Assembly: GCF_910592395.1 (NCBI RefSeq)
Contig: NC_088324.1
Coordinates: forward strand, 8,830,953 to 8,894,952
Length of the DNA stretch: 64,000 bases
Source of the DNA: Lineus longissimus
Taxonomy: Eukaryota; Nemertea; Pilidiophora; Heteronemertea; Lineidae
Direction: 5' to 3'
In this document: positions 14,355 to 29,500 of the stretch, piece after piece
Position numbering within the stretch: position 1 is the first letter of the stretch
Layout of the letters: each line of letters opens with the position of its first letter
The notes under the pieces: generated by a model
Told to the model about the DNA's origin: nothing
Seen by the model: only the letters and a program-made list of their open reading frames with translations
Database searches by the model: none
Position numbers and translations under genes: made by a program

Positions 14355-16390
14355 TGATTCTATAGTAATTCTGATTTGTCTTTCTCCGGAGTGGTTTTAA
14401 GAAAAGGACATAAATGCATATCTCCCCTCCCCTTTCCTCTGCCTAGAGCGCAGATCTGGCCGTTATACCTGGAACAGGTTGGCAAACAAATACAGCTAAT
14501 GAGAATTCAGTAAACATTGCGCCAATGACATTGCCGACATTTCTCGATTTGTCATCGGGTTTCCCCAGGGACAGCTGTGACGTTCAACAAACGAATAAAT
14601 GATCGATCTATCATTAATAAAAGCCTGTTGACTCCATCCAAATCTCATTATTTCGTGAGAGAGGTGATTGCTATTATCAACAGTGCAATCTGAGACGGAG
14701 ACAAGAGTGAATCGAAAAGGAAATTGACAATTTGAGCCATGTAGTTCAAAAGCACAAAATTCATGTTATCTCAATGGTAACGTTAAACTCCTTTAAGACG
14801 TTGTTTCCTTAAGTTAATCCCTCTAAAATTGTTCACGTCAAGATTTAACGAATTAACGTGGTCTTGAAGAACCCAGCCCCGAAGTGATAGGTCTATTTAT
14901 ATCAACCCGTCCCCAACCGAATTAAGACCAAAGGATTCGCTTGAGGTCAGACTTACGAAAACGATACACACTGTAAATAAGGTAGCGATCAATGATATAT
15001 TACAACCAATGTGTTGATTTAGACTTTTCATCCAAAACTGCCTCTCATCTATTCGGCACAGTCAAAGTCGCAATTAATGCTTTGTATTCTATCAGAAAGT
15101 CATGGTACACGAACAAATACAAAACCTGTCGCGACAATAAACAGAAGGGAAGAGGAATAACGCGTTATTTATATTGCTCCGGGCCATTATTGCGGCAATC
15201 TCATGAGGGACACTACGGCGATCTGTCATTCAAGGTTGTCGATTTCTTTGGCTGGGTAATGAAGCTTAAGCTGATTTTTCTGTTTATGTGAATCGCCTGT
15301 CATAATTTATTTAAAGTAGGAATGTTGAAGGAGACAACGCACAATGTTGGTGAACTTAGCGAACTGTCTGGTCTATCCTTGATTAATCAAATTGATGAAG
15401 TTCCACTTCAACCTGCCCGCATTACGGGTAATTTGCTTAGTATATCATAAGAGAGGACCAACTCCACGAGTCGTCATCCGGATTAAGGCAATAAACACGG
15501 TGATGAAGGCAATACTAATTTATATCTCGAATCTCGTGGGGGCTATTTATCAAGGTGTTCGGTTCCGCGAATGCATGTTTGCTTCACCATCATTGGCGGG
15601 TTCATTGGCCTCATCTGGTTACAGCGAATGCCCGGAGCTAATGACGTTATGTTCCGATTAAAGATATGCTGGGCCATTCTAAGTGAGGTACACGCAGTGA
15701 GACTCTCTCCGTTTCGCTGCAGATTATCGCATAAATGCATTGACATTTTACTCTTGACAAGGCATTATCAAATACACTCTATATCGAGTTCTGAGAATCG
15801 GAGGCATAAATCACAGTTATGCACCCATCAGAGTTGTATAGCCATAGTGGGCAACTACATCCTCCCCCAACACACGCTATATTGATATTTTATTGCGGGC
15901 TATTGTAGTGCATATGATATCGAGTACTTCAGCAGTCGAAAACCTTGGATCGAGAAAAGCTGGACTGGACCGGACTGGACGGGACGATGACTCATTGCTC
16001 CCCGCCACCTGGAGTATTTGACCGTCTTCATTAACCATTAGCCAATCAGAGCTCGAACTGGCAAAGTCTTCCGGGGATTCCTACGACAGTGTTTGAGAGC
16101 GCCATGCCCATGCTGATCTGAAGAGGAAATAAAGTTGATATCTTCTGAAAATCCTGGTTTTCGTGTCAACAAATTTTCGATCCTCGAAACGTGCTCATAT
16201 AACTCTCACTGAATAATGCAACTTCAGTGTGAAATGTATACAGACAACGCCAAAAATGCACACTACATTCAGCTATAAGACTAGCCAGCAAGAACCACGC
16301 CACCATCGCTGCATCAATGATTGACGGCACTATGACTCTGCCCGACTAGGTCAAGGGCGTGGCCTTGCGTGCGCACGTAGACTGTTGTCT

Positions 16391-16472
16391 CTGCCTTGGG
16401 TGTTTTCCTTTTTTACGGTATCATTTTCACTCTGCCTTGGGTGTTTTCCTTTTTTACGGTATCATTTTCACT
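16391..16472. repeat. Exact 41-bp tandem duplication
   Basis: The word ctgccttgggtgttttcc and the following 23 bases occur twice in a row with period 41 and no mismatch, so the duplication is recent (or an assembly artefact). Confidence 0.9.
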
Positions 16473-17359
16473 CGTAAATTAATTTGTTCCTTTACTGAAC
16501 GATCAGATCAAAGTTATACACTTTAATTGATTCTGTGTTAGTGGAATGTTTTGAAATAGAATACGACACAGATTGACTTATGCTCAGTGTATACATGTAC
16601 ATACATGCACGTGTAAAGAATAGAAAAAGAGGCTATGATTTCTGCTTCGTTTATCGATACAGGCGATGGAGAGCAACGAGTTACAGTCCATCTTGAACTG
16701 GAGGCGAGGTGGTCATGGAATCCAGGTAGTGCAATCCAATGATACAAAACCCAGCGTCCAGCGTCCGAAAACTGCGTCCAGGTTTTACCAACTACCGGAT
16801 CGAACAGGTAGCGGTAATTTGAAGGTTTAGCGCTTGAGTTACTGTCGATAATCGACTATGCTTTCGATTCTGTTTCCATCAAGTTTCAATGCTGTGTCAG
16901 TAGATGGCTGCAGCTCAAAAAACTGGCAGTACACATGGAAGCCGTGGGCGGCGAGAGAGGCTCAATTGCGCACTTAACGTGTTTTCATCCTGATTATTTC
17001 TTAGTGACGGCTAAATAAGTTATCGGTCCCCAATAAAACGATCTACCCTGCCTTGCCTGGATGATACAGCCAAACAAACGCCGGAAGTAATCAATCTGCC
17101 CACTTGCTAGAAACATCTCGTGTAGACACGTGACACAGTATCAGCCAATCACGACATCCTCTTTGATGTACGAGATAACCTTATGATCTCATCAGTCGTC
17201 GCGCTGATTGATACGCGAGTTACCTTTGATACTTACTGTAGTAGCAGAATATCAGATATTTTAGGGATGCTGACAGGGGCATTTATCATGTTTATTAGCA
17301 TTGGTATGATTTCTACCGACTTTGAGGACAAATAAGAAACACTGATTGGGTTTTTTCTG

Positions 17360-18060
17360 CTGCCATAATCGTGCAACCGATGTATGTGCCAATGAACAGT
17401 ATCAACATAGTATATTACCCCGAGCCCGTATATGGAACGAAGTAAATCTGCTTTACGATCCAAATCTTCGGCACAGCCTGTACATCTCGTACAGCTTCGG
17501 CTGAAGGTGAACCGCAGACGAAAACAAAACAAAACCTCTGACTGATTGTTGATATGCAGATGAGTTTTATCCAATGGGATGATCACTGAAGACGCGCTTA
17601 CGGACACAACCGACGATAATCATATTTATGGGCATTCCTTACAATTTCTACTGTTTTTGACATGTTTGAGAAAAGGTTCTAGCAGTGATCACTGACCTTT
17701 CTATCCGATGCCTAATCATGTTACAGGTGTTTGTGACAATATACCGTATCAACATACTCCCCCGAGGCTGTGTATTCTGGAACGAGGTAATCAGCCAGCA
17801 GCAGTCCCCGGCTCTTCAGGTGCCGCTTTCGGCGGCCATCTTCGCCAGAGATAAAGTGCTCGCAGATAGAAAATGACATGGGTTTTTATTGGCCTTTCCC
17901 TGATGCCATCAGGTTACCGGTGTATCTGTCAACACACCGTACATGATAAAACAACGTAATCAGCTAGCAATCTCCGATTTCGGGGACAGCTTTTGGTTAC
18001 CATTTTTTATCAAGTGATCGCGACTGCACCAAAAAATAACGAGTCGTAAAATGTCTTTCT
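17360..18060. repeat. Diverged repeat units
   Basis: Three related segments begin near 17379, 17726 and 17914 with the pattern accggtgt-tctgtcaa followed by accgta and a gaacgaggtaa-like word. They are heavily diverged. The 124-codon minus-strand frame at 17233-17607 is inside this repeat and not a credible gene. Confidence 0.4.
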
Positions 18061-20434
18061 TGTTTCAAACAGATACATGTAATATAATCGGCTTGAGGCA
18101 GCTCATGGAACCTTGCAATGATCAGGTCATTTATGCTCCGCGGCACAGCCCACGGCGACCGCGTTGCCAGAGGGAAAGTGCAATTTGCAGACCAAAAACA
18201 AAAGCTTGATAGATGCGGTTACAAAAATTGGTATGCAGATGGGTTCTATCAGCTGTGAGTGGTTTGGACATGGTCGTAATTGCCATCTACGACGTATGAC
18301 GGCTGATATATCCCAATCAGGTCAACACTTATGGTCGCCATCTTAAAAAAGCAATGTTTTCATCTCACCAAATAGAACGACACTCGATACTAAAAAAAGT
18401 ATATCAAGATACACGTACAATTTCCCAGTACATCTGCACATAACAAAATAACACCCATCAAAACCAATATCAGCTTTGCTTTTTATGATCTCGCCTATCA
18501 CTGGCAGACTCTGGTATCAAATAAATGTGCTGTTGTAAAATAAAAAATAAAATTCTGATAACTGGGACATAAATTGATCCGAATAGTTTTGATAGCGGCC
18601 GGTAAATCAGGGGATATACGAACCCTCTACAACGGTCAGGGGACACCAATAATTCAGTGACGAACTATGAGGAGAAGTAGTTTTCTTCTTCTCATCGAAT
18701 TTCTGCGAAAGGAAAGATTTGTTGAAGATGTGATGAACTCTTGGTGGTAGGACTGGGTATCGAATCCAGCGTTCGCATTGACTACCGCACCATAAAGAAG
18801 CAGCTGGGTCAACAAGAAAGGAATATGACGTATCGCAGGCTGGATGTTGGTAAACAAAGATTGATGGAATGTTCCCCTGGGCGAGAAAGGTTTACCCAAG
18901 CCATTCTTTCCCACAACTGTTTACCCAGCAACTGGTCGATGTTATGGCGTACGCAAGCCGAAGCCGCGTTGGTAGTTTTTCCAGCGACAAGCTGTAGTTC
19001 AAGGAATTGCAGTCGACAATCACCGGTTAAACCATACCCCGCCCCAGGCTGCGTCTACAATTAAGCAGATCTCATAATAAAGTACATTGTACACTGTATC
19101 GATAATTGCATTCAAGGACGTAGTATATCACTGAAACGCATTAAAGCATATCTCTCAATACATTTTTGTACGTATACTTATTATTATACCTATGCCTTGA
19201 AGCCACGGATACTATTAATAAAATCTCAATCGTTTTATAGTGAAATGTACAAAGCCCACGTTCATGAAATAAATCGTTTTCTTGTGATATTTCCGCTGGA
19301 ACTAATATCATTTCTATCCTTTATGCGGACTTATAGTAAGCTTATTGCGCTTGTCCTCGAATTGGTTCCTCCAGTGCTATTCGCGTAAGATAGCCAATTC
19401 TGAACTCAAATACTCTATCGTGACATCGTGTCATTCTAAAGTCTGCTGTGTTGGGCATGGAATACTGGTCATGTTTTTAATTGGAAGCTGGAAGTCAGAA
19501 GAAGTGTAGAGTTATGAAAGGAGATTTCTACGCTGGGAAACCTCAGGTCATTTTGGAGTTGTATAGTGAAATGAAGCGCTTTGAGCGATGAAACAGCAAC
19601 AAATTTAGCGCTTAGGAAGACTCAGCATTATCTTATTGATATGATTATCTAACTACCAGTCAAAAATCGTGTTTTGACAACTAACAGTACTCCTTTCTTT
19701 GATGTCATCGAATGACCTCTAGTTCTTATCGTCTGGAAAGGACCAAATTAATTTCCTGGATATCTGTCAGCTTTTGGAGGTAATAGTCCACTCGAGCGTT
19801 GTGCTGCGATTTCTTCACACTTTGATGTGCACGGCCTGGAAGTAATTCAAGATTGACCTATGGATATGATGTGACTAGGATCGTAAAGGAGAGGTTATCG
19901 CGAATGGACTGAATCTATATTTCTAACATGCCCACAGTAATGTGCCAGTTCTGATGTACACATTGTCCACTGCTGAGATAAAAGCGTAAATGATTATTAT
20001 AGTACTTTAAACTAGACTTATAAATCCTCATCTTGGGGTATAAAAGAGCGAGGTGAACAGTACCTTCTCGTGGCGTACCGGACTTCGCACAACTTTGCTG
20101 TTTGAGCACAAAAGTGAAAGGATATCATAGTACATTATCCTCGCATTGAGGTACCATGCACCATAAGTTACTTGGATGATCGGAGTCATCACTTGAACCA
20201 AGGTTTTTGAGAGTTTCAAATCATAAATGGTGTCAAATGAAGTGAGCTGCATCCATTTGTTTGACGTAAACCATTTTGGCCAAGTTCGATAAAATTTCCA
20301 GACTTTAAATGATGTAACGCACCTATTCTTGTTACCTCAATACTGGCATTTGGATGTTAACCTCTGTACCCAGATTCGGGTATTCGAGTTTAGACAATAG
20401 GCTTAGAATTAAATCGCTCAGTTCGCCGACCAGA

Positions 20435-20505
20435 ATGGATCCAGATATCTATGAACAGCTCAAGAAGCTGCGACTCGTCAGTGATGCCTTCATGGCTCGG
20501 AGACG
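20435..20505 (+). CDS. GARNL3: GARNL3 exon 1, probable start codon
   Basis: Opens with ATG in a good context (A at -3, G at +4) and reads [14 protein letters not shown] onward, ending with two bases of an Arg codon before gtaagc. The phase joins exactly to the next exon. The frame stays open upstream, with another ATG at 20354, so the true start could be earlier. An AG at 20399-20400 could also be an acceptor from a leader exon. I do not recognise this N-terminus from vertebrates. Confidence 0.6.
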
Positions 20506-23500
20506 GTAAGCTTAACATCATATATTCCATACTTGTGAGAAATTTCACCATCGAGAGTAGAATCATGCACAGTCGCGTAGACGATTTCTCTTATTTTCCT
20601 GGAGATTCAGGAGTACACACCGCTGCTAGTCGGGGTATACTTGTGTTTAACGAATCATTACGTTGGTGGCCTTGGTCTACGGCCAAGGGGTAAGGGACAG
20701 AACCTAACTAGTAAATAGAGAAGTTGGTATCATTTGAATGAAATACTTTGAGTGCACTGGCCCGGTATCCTATCAGGCTAGGAAATTTTATTTAGATATT
20801 AGTGAAAAAGCACAAATGGAACCGTGCCAATGTATTGTGATACAAAATGAATGAAAAATACATGTCTCTGGATGATTACTTATTCAATGCTCGGTCATCG
20901 TGTCTCATTCTAAAAAGTCCAATGGTAGCCCGGTCTATCGGATTGCATCCGTCGATATTGAAACAGTCGGATTATGTTTGCTTAGGGTTGTTTACATGCC
21001 TTGGTAGCGAAGGCGATGTTTCCATTAAATCAAATGGCTGACAACAGAGTTGTGCTGGACTAATGGCAATTATTCCTCACCGTTGAAAGGTAAGTATCCA
21101 ATGACGACATCTTGAGATAGGCAGCGGATTTGCGCCAAATGAATCTTGTCCCCTGATTTCAGCAGTACTGTCAAGCCCTACATATACTCGGTCATGTCAA
21201 GTAACAATCTAAGTTCTTAGCTGATATGAACCGCCAAAAGATCGAATATACTGTAGTGTATGCACGCGATGTAACATAAATTTGATGGCTTTCTTTTGAT
21301 CCCTCATACTTGTTTTGATTGTTGGTCATGATTCCTGGCAAGGATAAGTACCATCGTTCCAACCAAGATTGCGTGACAGCTGGATATTTTTTCCTGTTGG
21401 GTAGAATGTTCTTTTTGCAACGGAGGTAACTGGAAAGAAGCTGTGGAGCTGTTGTTGCATTTACAACCAGTATGGCTCATTCCTTCTGAACGATGGGCGT
21501 TATTCAGGAAGGAAGCAGCAGTGAGCTAGAATACTAGTGTAAACTTTCAGTCATCCAGGTTCGTCAGTAGCACTATAGGAAGCTCACTCTGTTCACCGAA
21601 TTCGACAAACTAGAGGCTGACAGTGTCTACAGATTCGCCGATGTCCGGAATTGCTTATGTGGGACTGGTATTGTTCACGACCGATCCCGAAACTTCCCGT
21701 GCGAAGACTGATGGCATAATCCTAACGGCCCGGCCCAATGTCTGCGTTTGTTTCTCACTACTTCCGCCGTGTTTGATGGCACAGCCCCAAAACCTGGCGT
21801 CCCTCGTAAAGATACCTATATTGGAAGAGTGTTCTGGGCAAGACAATTAGCTCCCCAGTGATTTGTAATACAGCGATCCTGACAGATAATACTCCTAACT
21901 TATTTGTCTGGGTGAATCCTGACGCAACTTGTTACGATAGTCACGTCCCTCGCATCCGCTATGGAGACACGAAATGGGCTACGGATGTTTGAGAATTGAT
22001 ATGGCAGTTTTGACGAATCTCTTCTGAACTGGTCGGTCGCTAGTTGTTTTTTCTGGCTGTCAGGATGCCATCGGGTATTAGATTTGATATCCAGCTTTAG
22101 CTTCATTGCGAGGAGTCTACGTGAGACTTGCAGACGAATCTATCGATCATGTAGTGATGAGTACTTGGTGATTCTTCTACGACGTCGCCCTAAATTCGTC
22201 TCTTACTCGACACTGATTTACTGCTGACCGGCGGGGGTCAGGGTAACATTTACTGTCGCAAAATATAGATCATACTAAAGTTGCTTGCGACGCGAAAAGT
22301 ACACTGGCAATAGTTTCCGTTCACAAGTCTATCAAGAAAATTCCCCGTGCGTGGTACACGACGTAACACGCTTTGGGAAGCAAGGTTTTCTTGAGCGAAT
22401 TTCGATCTCTATATTTGGGATGACGAAACGAAAGCATCTGTGTCCATGTCTTCCCAAAGACTCATTCAATAAGCTTCGAGTTGTTTTCTTTTATCTTTCC
22501 TTCATATTATCCGTCTCATGGTGATTATAATGTTCGTGTGTTTTTCTCTTTTCAGTTCTTCTGCCAGTGACCTTGCGGCCAGACGGGGAGTGTTCAGCCG
22601 CCGCCATTACGGATCAGTGGAATTGGTGAGTTGATTGCATTATCACGATTCGATTTCACTGAGAACACAACGTCGTCCAAACATAAATAACTTTATCCAG
22701 CTTTGGCTAAGTTGGTGGCCCAGAGTGTGTCCTTCAGAATGTCATTAATGATTCTACCCAAAGTAAATACGTGCGCTACCTTGCAGAAGTACAGTGGGGT
22801 TTGAGTGGCATATCCAGAACCTCTTAAAAAGAGCGGACGCATCCCCATTCATCGTCTTATCTCCACAAAGACACAATGCAATACCGCATCATGAAACTTC
22901 CATTAAGGCGCGCAGTATGTTCCCATCTGTGTGACAGGCTACACTTAAATCAAGAGGCATTTTGCACAAATTGAGATGGATTTTTCCGATCCGACAATGA
23001 ATGGATTCAAAGATCTATTCTCGTGGAAGAAGGCAATTAGGGACGCATTTATTCATCCGACTTTCTGCAGTTATTATCCTTTCTCGCTATGGAGCAGTCG
23101 ACGTCGTTGCAATTATTTTGAACGCAACGCAAGTTGTAATTTCCTTAACGTATTTTAACAAAAGTTTCAATCACTTCGGTTTTTAAATGGCATCTTGCGC
23201 GTCTCATTCCCAGATAATCCGTCTACAAAATCCCTTTAAATGTATCATTATTTGTGAAATTGCATTTCAGAATTAACATTTTATCCGGAAAACTTCTCAA
23301 TTATCTGATTCGCTTGTGACAAGAGCACGAGATGTTTGGGTCGCTCGTGATATTTGAATGATTTGAAAATCTGCGAATGTTAAGTGTGGGAAAGTATAGT
23401 ATTCGCTTCAAGGCATAAGGAACCTTTCTCTACCCTGCCACTCGAGATAGATTTTGTTTGATATATTATTGTATTATTAATATATTATATGATGTCATTG

Positions 23501-26500
23501 TTTGGCTGTGTTTCCTATGAGAAACGTCATCAAAATTAGTCACAAAACTAAGCAACCATTTGGGCACCATACAAGGGGATTGGCTGATGAACGCGGTACA
23601 GACGCACCATACCTCTTGGGAGATACATGCAGATGAACCAGGGTCATTCCGTACACGCGCTTACCATTTGAAGTGAACCTTATCTTCAGGCTTGGGATAT
23701 GTAATACCCAAACCCAACCGAAGCTTTAGCCGCCGAAAACCTAGCAAGTCGGTTTTTAGACCATCCAACCTTTCCAGGCAATCTCATTACTCAAAAGAGC
23801 TTAAACTGATTAAAGCGTGACTTTGATGTCCAAAGTCCGGCCAAAGACGTGTAACATTTTCACTTTTTTTTAAACCGGTGTCGTGTCCGCTGATATTCTG
23901 CAAATTGCGCATCAAAACACGACCCAATTTCTAAGCAATAATAGCGCACTGCCGTACGTCATCTCTATAGATGCAGTAAAGTGTTTCGCAAATGTCAATC
24001 TACGTAATTGTAGTTGAACAGTAAACAGATGCTTTTGCCGCACACGCAAAAACAGTATTGTTGTCCTTATCTTGAAAGCATATTGACAGAACTTGTTTTG
24101 AAAACATCAAAGATGCACTGATCGACTTGTTGTTGTTAGTGGCACATGATATGACGAACATCGTGACTTCTCGTCGTTTCTAAAGCCCGCAGCATCTCGA
24201 AATGCCAATCTTACTTGATTGCATTTGTTTACAAACAGATCGGCCAACCTTTGTTGATACACCAGAAAATTTAAAAATTGCTCCTTCCCCTTGACATGAT
24301 TTGCTTAAAGGGTGCATTGTTGGTATTTGGGAACTCGTTCTTGGTACACGTACGTGATAAAGTTCATGGGTGTAATACAAGGCATCTCAGCGTGTGGTGG
24401 AATGCTAAAGGCGTGTGCGCGTGAGCGTTGTCTTTTGTTTTTGACACGTTTGTGGCAGATGGTGAAGTTCAAGGATAGATCGTAGCTGGTGGGAGAATAC
24501 TTAAAAGACGTATTGGTTTTTTGTTTGTTTTGGAACACGTTCGTTGCAAAGGAAGAAGTTCATGAGCGAATCTTAACTGGTGGTAGAATACTTTAAGGGC
24601 GCGTTGGTGTTGGTTTGGGAACACGTTCTTGACTAATAAAGAAGTTCATGGCTGGATTGTAGCTGCATTGCTTAATGTTGAGATTTTCCCACAGGTACAC
24701 GAACGCGTTAGATTTTTCTGCCTCCCCAATCTTTCTCCCTCCATGATTAGGTGAAATGAGGTAGTCAGTGACAAGCATATAGCTCATGCCGCATTAGCGC
24801 TAACAACTCCATTAGGTTACATTTTCATGTTCAGGGGGATAGACTGCCAAGTTGGGGACAGAAATACTTGATACTTGCGGATGACCAGGTTGCAAGGTCT
24901 CTCGCGTGGAGGAAATAACAAGGGAGCTCCAATGTATACATTGGCGACGTGACAGTGAATAAAGATTGATTTTGGTAGGGTACCTTGTATCTTAATGGCC
25001 TTCACCGATATCGTTCAAAAATGGCATCAAGCAGTCTCGCATCTCACTGCGAGAACTCGTGATATTTGAGTGGTCGAACGAGCTATCCTTTAATTAGATG
25101 CGTAGCAGCAATGACGGGAACGAGGCTGGACACCAAACACCTGGGTCATCAGAGAACTGGATACGTCACCAAAACCGATCATCAAAGTGCAACGTCACAA
25201 CATGGCCTCCGCTTTCATCAGCTAATAGGATTACATATAAAGTACTCGCTTGCACTTGCGCTAATTTTTTTCAAGCGGTAACATCAAACATCGCTTACTT
25301 TATGATCGTAAGGATAATATTGTACTTCGAGGCAAGTCTTTGATATCAATAAAAGCTCTATACCCTTGCCTGGGCGCCTAATACGTGATAGCTAAAATGA
25401 CCTATCGCTTTGATTACAATGTAGCTGTTTTCAAAGCATGTTGACTTTTTTTTACTTGATACATAATGACCATATGACCTACATGTAACGCACTGTCTAA
25501 CCTTGTTTGCGCTAACTAGATTTATCTACTATATAACTGCAAATTTCCACATAGCTTAATAGTCTCTGACATGATTCCGAACTAAATGTTATCGAAGTAC
25601 CCGAATTCGGTTCACGTGAACTACACGCGCGGAATCACACTATGACATGTATGAGGGGTATCAAGACCAGCAGTCTGCCCGCCACATATAGGCTATAAGT
25701 CTATCTCGTTGGACGAGAACCAACAGATCGAATGCGTGACAAACCCAACTGGTTGATGATTTGCGCTTCGGCTAATAGACAAAAGGCGCAGATCAACATA
25801 GTCTGTGATGACTTCAACGCGCTGCCGCGTTGATTGCGATTATAAGCGGGTACCATTAGGGCTGTGCGGGGAGTAAATAACGGGATCAAATACTGTAACG
25901 TCACGCCGTGTTAGTGACGTCAATCAAAGTCGCCAGGTAGTCGAAACTAATGTGTTCTCATCAACTGGGTCAGACTTTTTGATTGAAACGACGCCGCCCA
26001 TGCGAATGCACCAAGGTAGTGTCCATATGGATGTTGTGATTGGCCAATAATCTAATCGGTATTAGGAAGGTTGAAAGTTCAGAGGCTTGTCACGGATCCT
26101 TGTACGTATACGGATAGAAATGTTCACGAAATTCGTACACTTTCCGCAGAGTTTTATCCGTATACGTATAACGATCCTTGATAAGTCGCTGTTCTCAAAC
26201 TCCCTATTTCTGAGCTTTAAAAAAAGAAGTTTGTAATCTTGTTGTTGATCACACAATGTATGAGGCAAACTTGGAAAGCTTGGGGACTGAGAGGACACAT
26301 ACATGCATGCGCCCACACTATGCCTATATTGACCGCTATCAGCGGCATAACAAAATGAAAACAAAATGTATGGTAAGGCGTACCGGTAAAATATCAGTTG
26401 CAGCTTCTTGCGGAGAAACCATTGCCTTACTATCGTGGTTGCTAAGAGACTTATACAAAAGAAGAAGTTCTGTGACCCAACGGTGACAATGGCTTAATGA

Positions 26501-29500
26501 AATGGCATGTTTCGATAATAGTGCGTCCGCTTATATTGAAAGATTCTGCTTTTAATGTGCGTTCGCGCGGCTGCTCGAAACCAACAAACGCTTTTGTACG
26601 GAGGATGTACTTTAGGATGTCAGTAAACTCTGAATTCTTTCTTCCAAGACAACAATGAAACGGTGTATAAATAATGCAAGTTATAAACATCGAGTACGCA
26701 AGCGAAAATTTACAAAAAGACGGCTAAGGAGTTGTTCGTCAAGGTAACCATCGACGCAAGCCAGGAGCCATGTTCTCTGGCTCTCTGCCAGCAAGATAAT
26801 CGTTTCAGTGCATTTTCTGTTACAATATATGACAAGGTCCGAAGACTTCGTTTAAGTTGCTCTCCAATGCCACTGTTTTTTTTCCATGTGGCTTTATTGT
26901 AAACTGCTGTAAATTGTCAGTGCTTCGTGTACTGCATGACTTTACCGAAGTCTCAAGGCAGGTTTCGCTTTCTGTACGAAGTACGACGGTTCGTGTGTGC
27001 ATAGCCTGTGGCAAAAAGGGAACCGATGGCCGCAGCTGGTACCATAAGAGAAGGAAGAAGAAGTTTCTCTCCATCTTTGTGTAGCATTTTATCTTTCGAG
27101 TTGTGCAAATGGCTCACCTATCAACCGATTTTTTTTTCAGGCACGCGTTGGTATTTTAACGGGCCGTCCAAAGCTTCCCCTTTCATTGTGGCTTTCTTGA
27201 GCCTTTCTTGAAAGATAATTGGGTTTTACCTTTAATTGGGTTTTACCTTTAATTTGATTTTAATATTTGTTATTGTTTTGTCTATTTCCAGTTGACGTCG
27301 TGTGAAGATGGCACCACCACGAACTGCAGTCGTTTCCGGGTCGAGACGGGCGAGCGTGACGTGGAGGAGGTGGGGCATTATGTAAATAAGGGGTTTATTC
27401 AGATTATTTAACCTTTGACCCTGCACCAACCAATCACATGGCTTTCAAGTCATAAAATCCGTTCAGGACGGCAATATGCATTGTTTATTAGATGAGGGAA
27501 TTCTTTATCAGTATTGGTAGATCGGCTTGCATTTAAAACCAACAAAAATATTGTTAGTCCACCTGTTTTAGTATCATCATTTCATGGAGGTTCATCTTTG
27601 GGGGTCATCGGAAGAGAGCTTTAATTGTTTTGAAAACTGCAATTTTTGATTTTGAAAGCGAAGTTCCCAGCCGGTAGCGTAGCTTTCTCGGTAACTATAT
27701 GATGAGGTCTTTTTAGCTTGTCATCGTATCGATACGAATAAGAGAATGTTATGTCTTGAACAGCATTGCTACACACATTCACTTCGAATTTCTCTTCCAT
27801 GCTCTGGCCTGTCCTCAACGGCAATACATATCTTTCTTTTGCTTGCACTGTCCTTGTATTGCTTTCACCCAGCTTAGTTCTCCATCTTTTTCTAGTAGTC
27901 CTACATGAACTGAAAGGGATTACGGCCTGCTCAATACAATGTACCATCATTTCGCATTTTTATTGCATCGACCCCCACAAACAGCTTTACTGGGGGGCCG
28001 ATAAGCCTAAACCAGTAGTTATGCATTGTTTGGTTTCTGCGAGAGCTTAACGTTTATGGTATCTAAACGAGTTCTTCTCAGACAAGTCTTTGTTAGATGT
28101 CGACAAAGGTTCATTAAGAGAACTTAATGGTACTAAGGAAGTGCCGCAAGCGTTGTCAAGTTTGCTTTCAAAGATATTCAAAGCGCATAATTTTCCTAGG
28201 TAAGATTTAAACATATCTTCAATGATTATCGGTACTTCAAAGACGAGAGGGTTGGGTTTACCGAATATGGCAAAAACCTGTTTGGATGTTTGTTGCGATT
28301 TCGTTTGACGTACCTTTAATTCAAAAATGGCTATCAATATAAATATACCTTTGGAATGGCTTTAGAGATGAAAAATTACAATTAAAGTTTAATTTGAAAA
28401 AATGGCCGGGAATGAAATCTATTTCTAGAAAATGTTGGGTTTTTCAGTAGCATCCGCATTACAGCAAAATCCCGTTTAAGGATCTGTAACGTTGGATGAG
28501 ATTTCTTACTAAACCCAATTAAATTTAGAACGGCATTGCGGAAATTAACGTGAGATTGTACCGCCACGCAATTACCATATAGCTTTCATAAGATATAATT
28601 ACCTTACGGGACGATGTTAATGTCTAAAGATAGGTTAAAATAGCTCTGAACTATATCAACATCCGCTTATGTCTCTCATGGCCTGTCTGGGTCGGACACG
28701 ACTGACTATTAAAAAGACGTACCGTTTCCAAGTATTTTGAAAAACTAGCAAATTTGGAAGAGGATATTTTCTAAACCTCAATAAAACTGAGTACGTCATT
28801 ATAGAAATGATTATGGCCTCCCGCACTACCGCCATTATAGCTTTATTAGACGCGGATGTTGCCTTACGGAAACTATGCCCATCCCGAGTTAAAATAGTGG
28901 AATCAATACAAGTCTCAGTAACGTATAACCAGTGTGGGAAAAGTGTAGACATTCTCTGGCATGTCTCTGATGAAGTTCAATAGAAAATTTATCTTTCTTT
29001 TTATGTTCGGGTTTGATTGAACAGTGGCATTGTACATCATTGTTTTCGGTAATAAGGAAGATGCTTTCAAAACCTTCCAAACTGTAATGCAACTAAATCG
29101 GGCTCTACGTCTCGAAGAAAAAATTCTAAGTGTCGTTCAGATCAACTAACCGAATTAATAGACATTTAATTACAGTGTTTACTTCGTGCTTTGTGATAAA
29201 TCTTTCAAACTGTTGAAATCCGGATTTTTCCTTTCAAACACCATTAAGATAATTGAACGGGGGTTTTGCTTTGAATTGGTTGTTGACGAAAAGATCACAA
29301 CGCAAATGATTTATGCAATGGTTTAGATGTAAAATAATTTCTTGATTTTTGCCAAGTGCTTATTGTGAAGAACCTCACTTTTTAGACAATTGTTTACAAC
29401 AATGTCGGATATTCCCGAGTGGCAAACAGAACAACAGGTTGTTTACTAAACCAAAATCGCTTTGAATTTTCTTATCAACTTTGATGTTAAAATATACCTG

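Larger units (their letters stand above)
14355..20434. other. Intergenic DNA upstream of GARNL3
   Basis: Contains repeats (41-bp tandem duplication near 16.4 kb, diverged units at 17.3-18.1 kb, tRNA-like B-box near 18.77 kb on the minus strand) and presumably the GARNL3 promoter and leader. I could not identify a TATA box or transcription start. Confidence 0.5.

Noticed and set aside
17233-17607. 124-codon minus-strand frame
   Set aside because: Lies in diverged repeat DNA, has no recognisable domain or codon pattern.
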